64,000 nt of DNA from Microvirga alba. Lineage in GTDB: Bacteria > Pseudomonadota > Alphaproteobacteria > Rhizobiales > Beijerinckiaceae. The DNA lies in assembly GCF_015694465.1 (NCBI RefSeq), contig NZ_JADQDO010000001.1, positions 62,001 to 126,000 on the forward strand, written 5' to 3'. Positions 47,789-56,834 of the stretch are shown here, one piece after another. The notes below the pieces were generated by a model. It worked only from the letters and a program-made list of their open reading frames with translations. It ran no database searches and was not told where the DNA came from. Made by a program: the position numbers and the translations under genes. How positions within the stretch are numbered: position 1 is the stretch's first letter; each line of letters opens with the position of its first letter.

Positions 47789-49585
47789 ATGGCTGGGCTG
47801 CGCAATGTCGCCGGTACGGGTTATGGAAGCGCCTATGTCGACGCGCTGATCGGCGGCGGACCTGTCTGGGACATGTCCTCGGGCTGGATCAAATTTTGGT
47901 TCGGGCAGCCCTATCAGAGAGTCGAGGCCTTCGCGGCCCATGGGCCGAGCAAAGCGTATTCGTCCCCTGACGGGCCGGTTCCCTACCTGGCGGACGGCGG
48001 CTCGACGAACGAATGGGCGACGGCGGTCAGCTGGTACGACGATACGAAGGGCTTTTTCGCGGATGCGGTCGATCAATTCGAGCGCGTCTCGGGGATCCGG
48101 TTCGACCTCGCCTCCAACCTCACGAATGCCAATGTGGTTGGCTGGCTGGCGTCGGTTCCGCCGCAGAACGTCTGGGGCGATAGTGAACGGCCGGAATACA
48201 AGAATGCGGCCACCCGGACCGGTCAGAAGCAATCGTGGATTTATCTCGACGCCTTCGAGGGCGATGGCGACGACGAGGGAAGCTACAACAATATCCACCC
48301 CGGTGGATTGGGCTTCACGACGATGCTTCAGATGATCGGGGTCGCGGTCGGCCTGACGCATCCTTATGATGACCCGGCCGATTCATTCCCGGGCCTGAAG
48401 AACAGATACGACGTGGGGCCGGATGGGCAGAACCAGGCCCCCTTCACGGCGATGTCGGTCAACGTCGGTTACCAGGGGAGCGCCCACCCCACCGGTGCAT
48501 GGGGCTCCATGAAGACCCTCGGAGCGTTGGACATCGCGGCTCTGCAGCGGCTTTACGGGGCCGATACGACGGCGGCGCCGGGCAACGACGTTTACGTGCT
48601 TCCGGCGGAAACCAAGAAGATCGGGGAATGGGGTGAAGCGAAAGCGCCCGGTTGGAGCTGCATCTGGGATACGGGGGGCAACGACACGATCACGGCGGTA
48701 AGCTCTCTGTCTTCCGTGACGATTGATCTGCGACCCGCGACGCTGATGAACAACGATCCGCATGCAGGCGGATACATTTCGCAAAAAGCCGGCATCGCGG
48801 GCGGTTTTACCATCGCGAACGGCGTCACGATCGAGAATGCGGTCGGTGGTTTCGGCAATGACCTGATCAACGGAAACAGCGCCCCGAATAAACTTGAAGG
48901 CGGGTCTGGAAACGACACGATCAATGGCGACGCCGGTGATGACACGATCGATGGTGGACCCGGTGCCGACGTGATGAATGGAGGCTCCGGCAACGACGTC
49001 TACTATGTCGACAACGCGGCGGATCAGATCATCGATTCCGACGGGATGGATACGGTTATCGCATCGGTCCCCTTCGCGATCCCGGACGGGATCGAGATAT
49101 TCATCGCGACGGGTTCTGCTGCCGTCAACATGGCCGGCAATGCACTGAACAACTCCCTCACCGGCAATTCCGGCGCCAACAAACTTTCGGGCGGCGCCGG
49201 CAACGACACGCTCTCCGGTCGCGGTGGCAAGGATGTGTTGACGGGCGGTAGCGGCAAGGACGTGTTCGTGTTCGACACCAAGCCGACGAAGTCGGCCGTG
49301 CCAACAGTCACGGACTTCAACGTCAAGGACGACACGATCTGGCTCGACAACGCCATCTTCACCAAGCTCGGCAAGAAGGGTACGCCCACAAGCCCGGCGA
49401 AGCTGGACAAGAGGTTCTTCACCATCGGCGACAAGGCCAAGGATAAGGACGACTACATCGTCTACGACAAAACAAAGGGCACCCTTTCCTACGATGCCGA
49501 CGGTTCCGGTGCGGGCAAGGCCGTCGTCTTCGCCATGTTGCCGAAGAACCTCAAGATGACCGTCGCTGACTTCATGGTCATCTGA
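47789..49585 (+). CDS. Catalytically dead serralysin paralogue (pseudoprotease) with RTX repeats
   Basis: 598 residues. The N terminus GTGYGSAYVDALIGGGPVWD matches the active protease at 43731, and the fold can be followed through the Met-turn region (FTAMSVNVGY) and LGALDIAALQRLYGADT. Where the active enzyme has HELGHGMGLAHPHD this protein has QMIGVAVGLTHPYD: two zinc histidines and the catalytic glutamate are replaced (Gln181, Met182, Val185), and only His191 and Asp194 remain. Residues lost are essential, so protease activity is not expected. RTX repeats and a tail ending ADFMVI follow. The second in-frame ATG was chosen because GGAG lies 7 bases before it. Confidence 0.85.
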   Translation: MAGLRNVAGTGYGSAYVDALIGGGPVWDMSSGWIKFWFGQPYQRVEAFAAHGPSKAYSSPDGPVPYLADGGSTNEWATAVSWYDDTKGFFADAVDQFERVSGIRFDLASNLTNANVVGWLASVPPQNVWGDSERPEYKNAATRTGQKQSWIYLDAFEGDGDDEGSYNNIHPGGLGFTTMLQMIGVAVGLTHPYDDPADSFPGLKNRYDVGPDGQNQAPFTAMSVNVGYQGSAHPTGAWGSMKTLGALDIAALQRLYGADTTAAPGNDVYVLPAETKKIGEWGEAKAPGWSCIWDTGGNDTITAVSSLSSVTIDLRPATLMNNDPHAGGYISQKAGIAGGFTIANGVTIENAVGGFGNDLINGNSAPNKLEGGSGNDTINGDAGDDTIDGGPGADVMNGGSGNDVYYVDNAADQIIDSDGMDTVIASVPFAIPDGIEIFIATGSAAVNMAGNALNNSLTGNSGANKLSGGAGNDTLSGRGGKDVLTGGSGKDVFVFDTKPTKSAVPTVTDFNVKDDTIWLDNAIFTKLGKKGTPTSPAKLDKRFFTIGDKAKDKDDYIVYDKTKGTLSYDADGSGAGKAVVFAMLPKNLKMTVADFMVI

Positions 49586-49609
49586 AGCATCCGTATCCCG
49601 GGTGATGTC

Positions 49610-49640
49610 ATGGGCGGTCGAGAGGCCGCCCATTGCTTTT
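49610..49640 (+). terminator. Intrinsic terminator of the pseudoprotease gene
   Basis: Stem ATGGGCGG/CCGCCCAT with the same TCGAGAGG loop as the copy at 47602, followed by TGCTTTT. Confidence 0.8.
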
Positions 49641-49702
49641 GTGGCGATGAAGAGCGTCCGACCTGTCGGCCGAGGCATGCGCGAAAGCCAGCCGAGGGTC
49701 TT

Positions 49703-49727
49703 GAATCATCAAAGCGACTCATGACTC
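49703..49727. promoter_or_regulatory. Cluster of three GANTC sites upstream of the MFS gene
   Basis: GAATC (49703), GACTC (49716) and GACTC (49723) within 25 bases, about 80-100 bases before the MFS start. GANTC is the target of CcrM, which is encoded in the window. Methylation-dependent control is a possibility only. Confidence 0.4.
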
Positions 49728-49803
49728 ATGCGAAAAATATTCAATGTTGAAGGCGCTGAGCGTGGGTTATCGTGCGCCTTCTCTGCCCCGAAGGAGCGTG
49801 ATC

Positions 49804-51048
49804 ATGTCCGCACAGCCTGTTCGATCCCGCTTCGCGCCGGAAATCATTGTCCTTTCCGGCTGTCTGATCGCCCTCATCACCTTCGGGCCTCGGGCCTCGG
49901 CGGGTCTGTTTCAAATCCCGATGACCATCGAACACGGCTGGGGGCGCGACGTGTTCGGTCTGGCCATCGCCGTTCAGAACCTCCTGTGGGGCGTCGGGCA
50001 ACCCTTCGCGGGAGCGGTGGCGGATCGGTTCGGGGCGTTTCGCGTTCTGTGCGCCGGTGCAATTCTCTATGCGGCGGGCCTTGTCGTGATGGCCTATGCG
50101 ACATCGCCCGGAATGCTTCAGCTTGGGGCTGGCGTTCTGATCGGCTTCGGCCTGTCCGGGTGCTCGTTCAATCTGGTGCTCGGCGCGTTCGGCAAGCTCC
50201 TGCCGGAGCATTGGCGGCCGATGGCCTTCGGCGCGGGCACCGCGGCGGGTTCGTTCGGGCAGTTCCTGTTCCCGCCAATCGGTAACATCCTCATCGATTC
50301 CATCGGCTGGAATCAGGCGCTCGTGGTGTTCGCCGGAAGCGTACTCCTCGTGCTTCCCCTGTCGCTCGCTCTCGCCACGCGGCCGGGGGCGAAGTCCGGT
50401 GCATCGGCCGGGCCGGCTCCCGCGCCGGGCCAGTCGATTGCGCAAGCCCTGTCGGAAGCGTTCCGGCACCGTTCGTATGTGCTGCTCGTGCTCGGTTTCT
50501 TCACCTGCGGCTTCCAGCTCGCCTTCATCACCGCGCATCTGCCGGCCTATCTGAAAGACGCGGGGCTTTCCGCCGCCATCGGCGGATGGACGCTCGCCGT
50601 CATCGGCCTGGCCAATGCCTTCGGCTCGCTCACCTCCGGCTGGCTCTCCACCCGCATGTCGAAGCGCTGGCTCCTGGCCTGGATTTATCTCGGACGCTCG
50701 GTCGCCATTGCAGCGTTCATCCTGCTGCCCACCTCGCCGATCACCTCCATCGCCTTTGGGATCTCCATCGGCCTCCTCTGGCTCTCGACAGTGCCGCCCA
50801 CATCCTCCCTCGTCATGCTGATGTTCGGCACGCGCTATATGGCGATGCTCTACGGCTTTGCGTTCTTCTCGCACCAGGTCGGCGGGTTTCTCGGAGTCTG
50901 GCTCGGCGGAGCGCTCTACGAGCTCTACGGCAATTACACCCTGGTCTGGTGGCTCTCGGTCGGGCTCGGCATCGCTTCGGCGCTGATCAATATTCCGATC
51001 AAGGAAGAGCCGGTGGAGCGCATCCCGGGTCTTCAACCGGCGGAGTGA
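49804..51048 (+). CDS. MFS transporter
   Basis: Major facilitator of 414 residues with about 12 membrane helices, a cytoplasmic loop after helix 6 (TRPGAKSGASAGPAPAPGQS) and the MFS motif GAVADRFGAFRVL between helices 2 and 3. The layout is that of the oxalate/formate and monocarboxylate antiporter-like branch, but the substrate is not determinable. The ATG at MSAQPVRSRF was chosen because AAGGAG lies 8 bases upstream; a longer frame upstream is unsupported. It lies 88 bases before the AcuI-type reductase. Confidence 0.87.
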   Translation: MSAQPVRSRFAPEIIVLSGCLIALITFGPRASAGLFQIPMTIEHGWGRDVFGLAIAVQNLLWGVGQPFAGAVADRFGAFRVLCAGAILYAAGLVVMAYATSPGMLQLGAGVLIGFGLSGCSFNLVLGAFGKLLPEHWRPMAFGAGTAAGSFGQFLFPPIGNILIDSIGWNQALVVFAGSVLLVLPLSLALATRPGAKSGASAGPAPAPGQSIAQALSEAFRHRSYVLLVLGFFTCGFQLAFITAHLPAYLKDAGLSAAIGGWTLAVIGLANAFGSLTSGWLSTRMSKRWLLAWIYLGRSVAIAAFILLPTSPITSIAFGISIGLLWLSTVPPTSSLVMLMFGTRYMAMLYGFAFFSHQVGGFLGVWLGGALYELYGNYTLVWWLSVGLGIASALINIPIKEEPVERIPGLQPAE

Positions 51049-51136
51049 CGGCACCGTCCGCCGAATGAATGAGGCCGGAGCGCTTGCCCTGACGGACGAC
51101 CACGCCACAAATGTCGAGGTGTGATGGGAGAGTGGT

Positions 51137-52123
51137 ATGGGCGCGTTCAGGGCGGTCGTCATCGACAAGACCGAGGCGGGTCAGCATGTCGAGTTGAGGA
51201 TGTTCGACGAGGCCGACCTCATGGACGGCGATGTGACCGTTCGCGTGTCGCACTCGACCCTCAATTACAAGGACGGCCTGGCGCTCACCGGCAAAGCGCC
51301 CGTCGTGCGGCGCTTCCCGATGATTCCCGGTGTCGATCTCGCCGGAACGGTCGAAACCTCATCCCATCCCGAGTTCAAACCGGGCGATGCTGTCATCCTC
51401 GATGGCTGGGGGCTCGGCGAGACGCATCTTGGCGCCTACGCGGAAAAGGTCCGTGTCAAAGGGGATTGGCTCATTCCGCTGCCCAGAGGCCTGACACCGT
51501 ATCAGGCCATGGCCATCGGCACGGCAGGATACACGGCGATGCTCTGCCTGATGGCGCTCGAGCGTCACGGCTTATCTCCTGATCGCGGTGCGGCGATCGT
51601 GACCGGCGCGGCGGGCGGCGTCGGCTCGGTCGGGGTGGCTCTCCTCGCCAAGGCGGGGTGGCATGTGATCGCCTCCACGGGTCGCCGGCAGGAGGCGGAT
51701 TACCTGAAGCACCTCGGCGCTGCGGAGATTCTCGACCGCAGCGAATTGTCAGGCCCCGGCCGCCCCCTCAACAAGGAGCGCTGGGCGGCAGGCATCGATA
51801 CGGTCGGGTCGCACACTCTGGCCAATGTCCTCTCCATGACGAAATACGCCGGGGCCATCGCGGCTTGCGGCCTCGCGGGCGGCATGGACCTTCCGGCCAC
51901 TGTCGCGCCTTTCATTCTGCGCAACGTGGCGCTGCTCGGGGTCGATTCCGTCATGACGCCGAAGGCCCTTCGGCTCGAGGCATGGAAGCGTCTTGCGAAT
52001 GAACTCGACCTCGACAAGCTCGCTACCATGACGACGGACATCACCCTGAACCAGGTCATGGAAGCAGGCCGCGCGATCGTTGATGGCAAGATCAGAGGGC
52101 GCGTGGTGGTGGAGATCGCGTGA
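51137..52123 (+). CDS. acuI: AcuI/YhdH-family acrylyl-CoA reductase
   Basis: 328-residue NADPH-dependent quinone oxidoreductase-like enzyme of the MDR superfamily. The N terminus [20 protein letters not shown], the YHdH-type [61 protein letters not shown] (NADPH loop) and [12 protein letters not shown] match the AcuI/YhdH group, which reduces acryloyl-CoA to propionyl-CoA in 3-hydroxypropionate and DMSP metabolism. It lacks the structural zinc loop, as expected. It follows the MFS gene in the same direction. Confidence 0.88.
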   Translation: MGAFRAVVIDKTEAGQHVELRMFDEADLMDGDVTVRVSHSTLNYKDGLALTGKAPVVRRFPMIPGVDLAGTVETSSHPEFKPGDAVILDGWGLGETHLGAYAEKVRVKGDWLIPLPRGLTPYQAMAIGTAGYTAMLCLMALERHGLSPDRGAAIVTGAAGGVGSVGVALLAKAGWHVIASTGRRQEADYLKHLGAAEILDRSELSGPGRPLNKERWAAGIDTVGSHTLANVLSMTKYAGAIAACGLAGGMDLPATVAPFILRNVALLGVDSVMTPKALRLEAWKRLANELDLDKLATMTTDITLNQVMEAGRAIVDGKIRGRVVVEIA

Positions 52124-52135
52124 CCCGAAAGCGGT

Positions 52136-53062
52136 TCAGGATGCGCGTTTGCCGCCACCCTCGATCCATTTGCGCTGCTTGCCGATCTCGGTCGCCATGA
52201 AATCCATGAACGCGCGCACGCGCGCCGATTGGCGAAGGTCGGGATGCGTCAGGAGCCACAGGCCCGCCGAGAAATCGGGGTTGACCTCCGACAGGCGGAT
52301 CAAACCGGGTTTCGCCTCGGCGATGAAACAGGGAAGGGGGCCGATGCCGACGCCTGCTTCCACCGCTTCGGCAAGACCGAGAACGGTGTTGACCCGATAG
52401 GCGATCAATTCCGGCGCAACGCGATCCTGTACGAACCGGGCCGCCTTGAGAGAGGCCAGGTTGTCGCCGAGCGCGACCCAGGGGCGTTCGTAGAGTTCGG
52501 GGGCGTCCATGGACGGAGGCTCCGGAAAATCGACGGCGCGGCCGTAGATCGCCCAGGAAATCGTTGCCACTCGCCGCCCGACCAGCGTTTCCGGCGGGTT
52601 GTCCGTTGCCCGGATGGCCACATCCGCGTCGCGCTTCGACAGGTTCAGGGCCTGATTGGCCAGAACCACATCCAGCCGCATCTCCGGGCAGGCCTTCAAA
52701 AATCGGTTAAAAATCGGCGTGAGCAGGTGAATGAGCAGCGTATCGTTGGTCGTGATCCGCAATTCGCCAGCCGGTGCGACAGCTTGCCCGGCAAGCTTGC
52801 GGGTGAAGGAGGTGACATTCTCCTCCATCTGCTCCGCGAGCGCCGCCATCTCCTCGCCGGCGGGCGTCAGGATGTAGCCGGTTCGATGACGTTCGAAGAG
52901 CTTGACCCCAAGACCCTCTTCCATCTGGCCGAGCCGCCGGAAGACCGTTGAATGATTGACCCCGAGACGATCGGCCGCGCCCGCGAGACCGTTCGCCTCG
53001 GCGATCACTTTCACCAGGCGGAAATCATCCCAGTCGAGATGCTGTTGCTGCTGCTTCGCCAC
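52136..53062 (-). CDS. LysR-family transcriptional regulator
   Basis: 308 residues: an N-terminal helix-turn-helix (DWDDFRLVKVIAEANGLAGAADRLGVNHSTVFRRLGQMEEGLGVKLFERHRTG) and a C-terminal effector domain. The start is GTG at MAKQQQQHLDW; a TTG six codons earlier is possible, but gives no better N terminus. It is convergent with acuI (12 bases) and divergent from wrbA with 164 bases between them, so wrbA is the likely target. The effector is unknown. Confidence 0.87.
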   Translation of the reverse strand: MAKQQQQHLDWDDFRLVKVIAEANGLAGAADRLGVNHSTVFRRLGQMEEGLGVKLFERHRTGYILTPAGEEMAALAEQMEENVTSFTRKLAGQAVAPAGELRITTNDTLLIHLLTPIFNRFLKACPEMRLDVVLANQALNLSKRDADVAIRATDNPPETLVGRRVATISWAIYGRAVDFPEPPSMDAPELYERPWVALGDNLASLKAARFVQDRVAPELIAYRVNTVLGLAEAVEAGVGIGPLPCFIAEAKPGLIRLSEVNPDFSAGLWLLTHPDLRQSARVRAFMDFMATEIGKQRKWIEGGGKRAS

Positions 53063-53226
53063 GCGTTTGCATCCACGCAATAAAAACCATGCATATCTAC
53101 CACTGGCTTTGCGCTTTGGAAAGATTATCGTCCGGCCGTCTCAAATTGCAGCCGGATCGTTCTCGTCCCGAGGGGTGTTTCGAACGTTTTCATACTGCGC
53201 CCATTCTTTGATCTTTGGAGATGACG

Positions 53227-53826
53227 ATGACGAAGGTTCTTGTCCTGTATTATTCCTCGTGGGGGCATATCGAGCAGATGGCCTACGCCGCCGCCGAGGG
53301 GGCCCGTGAAGCGGGCGCTGAGGTCGTGGTGAAGCGGGTGCCTGAACTTGTCCCCCCCGAGGTGGCGCAGGCGGCGCATTACAAAACCGACCAGAAGGCT
53401 CCCATCGCGACCGTCGAGGAGCTGTCGCAATACGACGCCATCATCTTCGGCACGCCGACCCGGTACGGCAACATGACGGCCCAGATGAAGAACTTCCTCG
53501 ACCAGACCGGCGCCCTCTGGGCCAGCGGCGCGCTCGTGGGCAAGGTCGGCTCGGTGTTCAGCTCGTCCGCGACCCAGCATGGCGGCCAGGAATCGACGAT
53601 CCTGACCTTCCACCCCGTGCTGCTGCATCTCGGTTTCGTCGTGGTCGGCCTGCCTTACGCGTTCCAGGGCCAGATGGGTGTCTCCGAGGTCATGGGTAAC
53701 TCGCCCTACGGCGCTTCCACGATCGCGGGCGGTGACGGTTCGCGTCAGCCAAGCAAGGTCGAACTCGACGGCGTGCGCTACCAGGGCAAGCACGTGGCGC
53801 AGATCGCGGCCAAGCTCGCCAAGTAA
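53227..53826 (+). CDS. wrbA: NAD(P)H:quinone oxidoreductase type IV (WrbA)
   Basis: Flavodoxin-fold FMN quinone reductase of 199 residues, the normal WrbA length. The FMN phosphate loop is [12 protein letters not shown], followed by [22 protein letters not shown] and [14 protein letters not shown], then [15 protein letters not shown]. The third ATG in a run was chosen because GGAG lies 6 bases before it and because it gives the family N terminus [11 protein letters not shown]. It would protect against quinone redox cycling. It is divergent from a LysR regulator. Confidence 0.95.
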   Translation: MTKVLVLYYSSWGHIEQMAYAAAEGAREAGAEVVVKRVPELVPPEVAQAAHYKTDQKAPIATVEELSQYDAIIFGTPTRYGNMTAQMKNFLDQTGALWASGALVGKVGSVFSSSATQHGGQESTILTFHPVLLHLGFVVVGLPYAFQGQMGVSEVMGNSPYGASTIAGGDGSRQPSKVELDGVRYQGKHVAQIAAKLAK

Positions 53827-53840
53827 ATGGGTCAGGGTGC

Positions 53841-53862
53841 GCGGAGCGGATTACCGCTCCGC
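53841..53862. terminator. Hairpin between convergent wrbA and sua5
   Basis: Perfect 9-base stem GCGGAGCGG/CCGCTCCGC with an ATTA loop. It covers the last codons of the sua5 gene; there is no T tract, so strength is uncertain. Confidence 0.45.
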
Positions 53863-54822
53863 AGCCGCCCGCCGCAGGCGGTCGTTGATGGCGTCGCCAA
53901 GCCCGGTCTCCGGGATCGGGCCGACCGCGATGGCCTCGGCCCCCGACGCATCGAGTTGCCTCAAATACGAAAAGAGATGAGCGGCGGCCTCCTTGAGGTC
54001 GCCGTTTTCGCTTAAGTTCAGGGCGGCTCGCGCGGTCTTAACGCCATCGGGTCTCGGCGCGCCGAACAGCAACGCGGCCTCGCCGGCTTCGATCCTTGTC
54101 GCGTTCAGGCGCACCCGCGCCCGAGGCGCGTAGTGCGAAGCGAGCATTCCTGGCGCGAGCGGGTTTGCGCCTTCTTCCACGGCCGCTTCGAGCCTTTGGC
54201 GGATCAGCGCCTCGATGGCTTCACGCGGCACGCCCCCGGGGCGCAGGAGGCGAGGGGAGCCCCCCAGGCAGGCGACGATGGTCGATTCGACGCCCACCTG
54301 CGCATGGCCGCCGTCGAGCACGGCATCGATGCGCCCGTCGAGATCACCCAGCACGTGGGCGGCTGTCGTCGGGCTGACCCGCCCCGACCGATTGGCGGAA
54401 GGCGCGGCGATAGGGCGGTCGGCCGCAACAAGGAGGGCGTGTGCCAGCGGGTGAGCCGGCACGCGCAAACCGATGCTGTCGAGACCCGCGCGGGCAAGGT
54501 CCGAGACGGTGCAGGTCTCCGCCACCGGCACGACAAGGGTAAGCGGGCCGGGCCAGAATGCCTCGGCCAGCCGCCGCGCCGTGTCGTCGAATGCTCCTTG
54601 AATCTGGGCAGCCTCGAAATCCGCCACATGGGCGATCAGCGGATTGAAGCTCGGGCGCTCCTTGGCGGCGTAGATTCCCGCGACCGCGCCGGCATTGGTC
54701 GCGTCGGCCCCGAGGCCGTAAACCGTCTCGGTTGGAAACGCGACAAGGCCGCCCCGCCGCAGGATCGATGCTGCGTGAGCGAGACCCGCCGCATCGGCGG
54801 TCAGGCGTTCGGTCTTTGCCAT
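53851..54822 (-). CDS. sua5: L-threonylcarbamoyladenylate synthase (Sua5 type)
   Basis: 323-residue enzyme that makes threonylcarbamoyl-AMP for the t6A37 modification of ANN-decoding tRNAs. The YrdC domain carries GGLVAFPTETVYGLGADATN, KERPSFNPLIAHV, FWPGPLTLV, PIAAPSANRSGRVSPTTAAHV and ESTIVACLGG. A C-terminal Sua5 domain from about residue 210 (MLASHYAPRARVRL) distinguishes it from the shorter TsaC. The ATG at MAKTERLTADAAG was chosen because the N-terminal extension of the longer frame has no family match. Confidence 0.94.
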   Translation of the reverse strand: MAKTERLTADAAGLAHAASILRRGGLVAFPTETVYGLGADATNAGAVAGIYAAKERPSFNPLIAHVADFEAAQIQGAFDDTARRLAEAFWPGPLTLVVPVAETCTVSDLARAGLDSIGLRVPAHPLAHALLVAADRPIAAPSANRSGRVSPTTAAHVLGDLDGRIDAVLDGGHAQVGVESTIVACLGGSPRLLRPGGVPREAIEALIRQRLEAAVEEGANPLAPGMLASHYAPRARVRLNATRIEAGEAALLFGAPRPDGVKTARAALNLSENGDLKEAAAHLFSYLRQLDASGAEAIAVGPIPETGLGDAINDRLRRAAAER

Positions 54823-54888
54823 TGACCCGTGATCGTTCACGTCTAAACTATCCTCTGTCCCAGGCGGGATCGGCACTCTGGGCGGGTT

Positions 54889-54943
54889 TAGAGCATGATC
54901 CGGAAAAAGTGGAATCCGGTTTTTCTGGACGGACCATGCTCTT
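54889..54943. repeat. GAGCATGATC-type palindromic repeat
   Basis: GAGCATGATCCGG, AAAAAGTGGAATCCGG, then GGACCATGCTC: an imperfect palindrome that matches the element at 8336. It lies between divergent sua5 and the acyl-CoA dehydrogenase gene. Confidence 0.7.
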
Positions 54944-55048
54944 GCCAGAGGCCGGAGCGGACATGGTGACCTAGAATCTCCTGATCCGCCTCTGACCGCG
55001 CGGCGACGCGCATCAGCATCAAGAGCCGAAACGCTGCGAGGAAACACG

Positions 55049-56830
55049 ATGACCTATCGCGCCCCTGTCTCCGACATCCTCTTCACCATGCGCCATGTTT
55101 CCGGCCTCGACCGGGCGCTCGGCGAAGGTCTTTACGACGACCTCAGCACCGATCTGGCTGCGACGATCCTGGAGGAGGCGGGCCGGTTTGCGAACGATGT
55201 CATCGCGCCGCTCAATCGCGAGGGCGACAAGCACGGTGCGATCTTCAAGGACGGCGTCGTCACCACCGCACCGGGCTGGAAAGAGGCCTACGCGGCCTGG
55301 ACGGACGCGGGTTGGAACGCGCTTCCGGGGCCGGTCGGTTACGGCGGCCAGGGGCTGCCCGTGCTGCTCAACTCGGCCTGCGTCGAGATGTGGAACGCGG
55401 CCTCGATGGCCTTCGGCATCGGCCCGGTTCTGACCATGGGAGCCATCGAGGCGCTGATCGCCCATGGCTCGGAGGATTTGAAGAGCCGCTATCTCGAAAA
55501 GCTCGTCTCCGGCGAGTGGACGGCGACCATGAACCTCACCGAGCCGCAGGCCGGTTCCGACCTTGCCGCCATTCGCACCCGTGCCGAACGGGTCGGCGAT
55601 GGCACGTACAGGATCACGGGCCAGAAGATCTTCATCACCTATGGCGAGCACGATCTCACCGACAACATCCTGCATCTGGTGCTCGCGCGCCTGCCCGATG
55701 CGCCTGCGGGAACGCGCGGCATCTCGCTGTTCCTGGTGCCGAAATTCCTGCCCGATGGAACACGCAATGATGCCCGCTGCCACAGCATCGAGCACAAAAT
55801 GGGCATCCATGCCTCGCCCACCTGCACCATGATGTTCGGCGATCATGGCGGAGCCATCGGCTGGCTCGTCGGCGAGGAGAACCGCGGCCTCGCTTGCATG
55901 TTCACGATGATGAACAATGCGCGCCTCGCGGTGGGCCTGCAGGGCGTCGCCATTGCGGAGCGCGCCTATCAGCAGGCGCTCGCCTATGCGCATGAGCGCC
56001 GCCAGGGCCGCGCCATCGGCAGCACGCAGGATGGAATGAGTCCGATCATCGAGCACCCCGACGTGCAGCGCAATCTTCTCACCATGAAGGCGCTCACCGC
56101 AGCCGCGCGCGCCATCTGCTACCTCACGGCGGAGGGCATCGACCGTGCCCATCGGGACAAGGACGAGACCAGCCGCCGCAAGGGCAACGAACGCGCCTCC
56201 CTGCTGACACCGGTGGCGAAGGCGTTCGCGACGGATGTCGGCGTCGAAGTCGCCTCGCTGGGCATCCAGGTTCATGGCGGCATGGGCTTCATCGAGGAGA
56301 CGGGTGCGGCTCAGCATTTGCGCGATGCGCGCATCGCGCCGATCTATGAAGGCACGAACGGCATTCAGGCCATCGACCTCGTGGCGCGCAAGCTGCCGCT
56401 CTCCGGCGGCGAGACGGTGCGCACGCAGATCGCCTCCATGCGCGCCACGGTGACGCGCGTGATGAAGGAAGGCACGCCCGCGTTCGGCGCCACCGCGCCT
56501 CGCCTGCGCGACGCCATTGAGAGCCTCGACCGCGCGACGGGCTATCTCCTCAAGACGGTCTCATCCAATGCGCCGGCCGAGGCGCTCGCGGGCGCGACGC
56601 CGTATCTGCGTCTCTTCGCGCTCGCCCAGGGCGGCGCGGCCTTGGCGGAGGCGGCGCTGGCTGCGAACGCATTGATGTCGGGCGGCGACAAGGACCCGGC
56701 GCACGCCTCCCGCATCGCGCTCTGCCGCTTCTTCGCGGAAAACATTGCGGTCGCCGCCAAGGGGCTGGAGGATACGGTCCTGAGCGGCGCGGACTTCCTG
56801 CGGGATGCTTCTCTGGCTTTGGCGAGCTGA
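55049..56830 (+). CDS. Acyl-CoA dehydrogenase
   Basis: 593-residue acyl-CoA dehydrogenase of the long type with a C-terminal extension, the class that includes DmdC and fatty-acid dehydrogenases. FAD and active-site segments are [37 protein letters not shown] and [18 protein letters not shown], with Glu434 of YEGTNG the likely catalytic base. A GAGGAAA site precedes the ATG. The short-chain dehydrogenase follows after 4 bases, so the two form an operon. Its electrons would go through ETF to the ETF dehydrogenase encoded at 23668. The acyl chain preference cannot be told. Confidence 0.9.
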   Translation: MTYRAPVSDILFTMRHVSGLDRALGEGLYDDLSTDLAATILEEAGRFANDVIAPLNREGDKHGAIFKDGVVTTAPGWKEAYAAWTDAGWNALPGPVGYGGQGLPVLLNSACVEMWNAASMAFGIGPVLTMGAIEALIAHGSEDLKSRYLEKLVSGEWTATMNLTEPQAGSDLAAIRTRAERVGDGTYRITGQKIFITYGEHDLTDNILHLVLARLPDAPAGTRGISLFLVPKFLPDGTRNDARCHSIEHKMGIHASPTCTMMFGDHGGAIGWLVGEENRGLACMFTMMNNARLAVGLQGVAIAERAYQQALAYAHERRQGRAIGSTQDGMSPIIEHPDVQRNLLTMKALTAAARAICYLTAEGIDRAHRDKDETSRRKGNERASLLTPVAKAFATDVGVEVASLGIQVHGGMGFIEETGAAQHLRDARIAPIYEGTNGIQAIDLVARKLPLSGGETVRTQIASMRATVTRVMKEGTPAFGATAPRLRDAIESLDRATGYLLKTVSSNAPAEALAGATPYLRLFALAQGGAALAEAALAANALMSGGDKDPAHASRIALCRFFAENIAVAAKGLEDTVLSGADFLRDASLALAS

Positions 56831-56834
56831 CATC

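Noticed and set aside
43731-49640. RTX island as a prophage or integrative element
   Set aside because: No integrase, tRNA end, direct-repeat ends or phage genes were seen around it.
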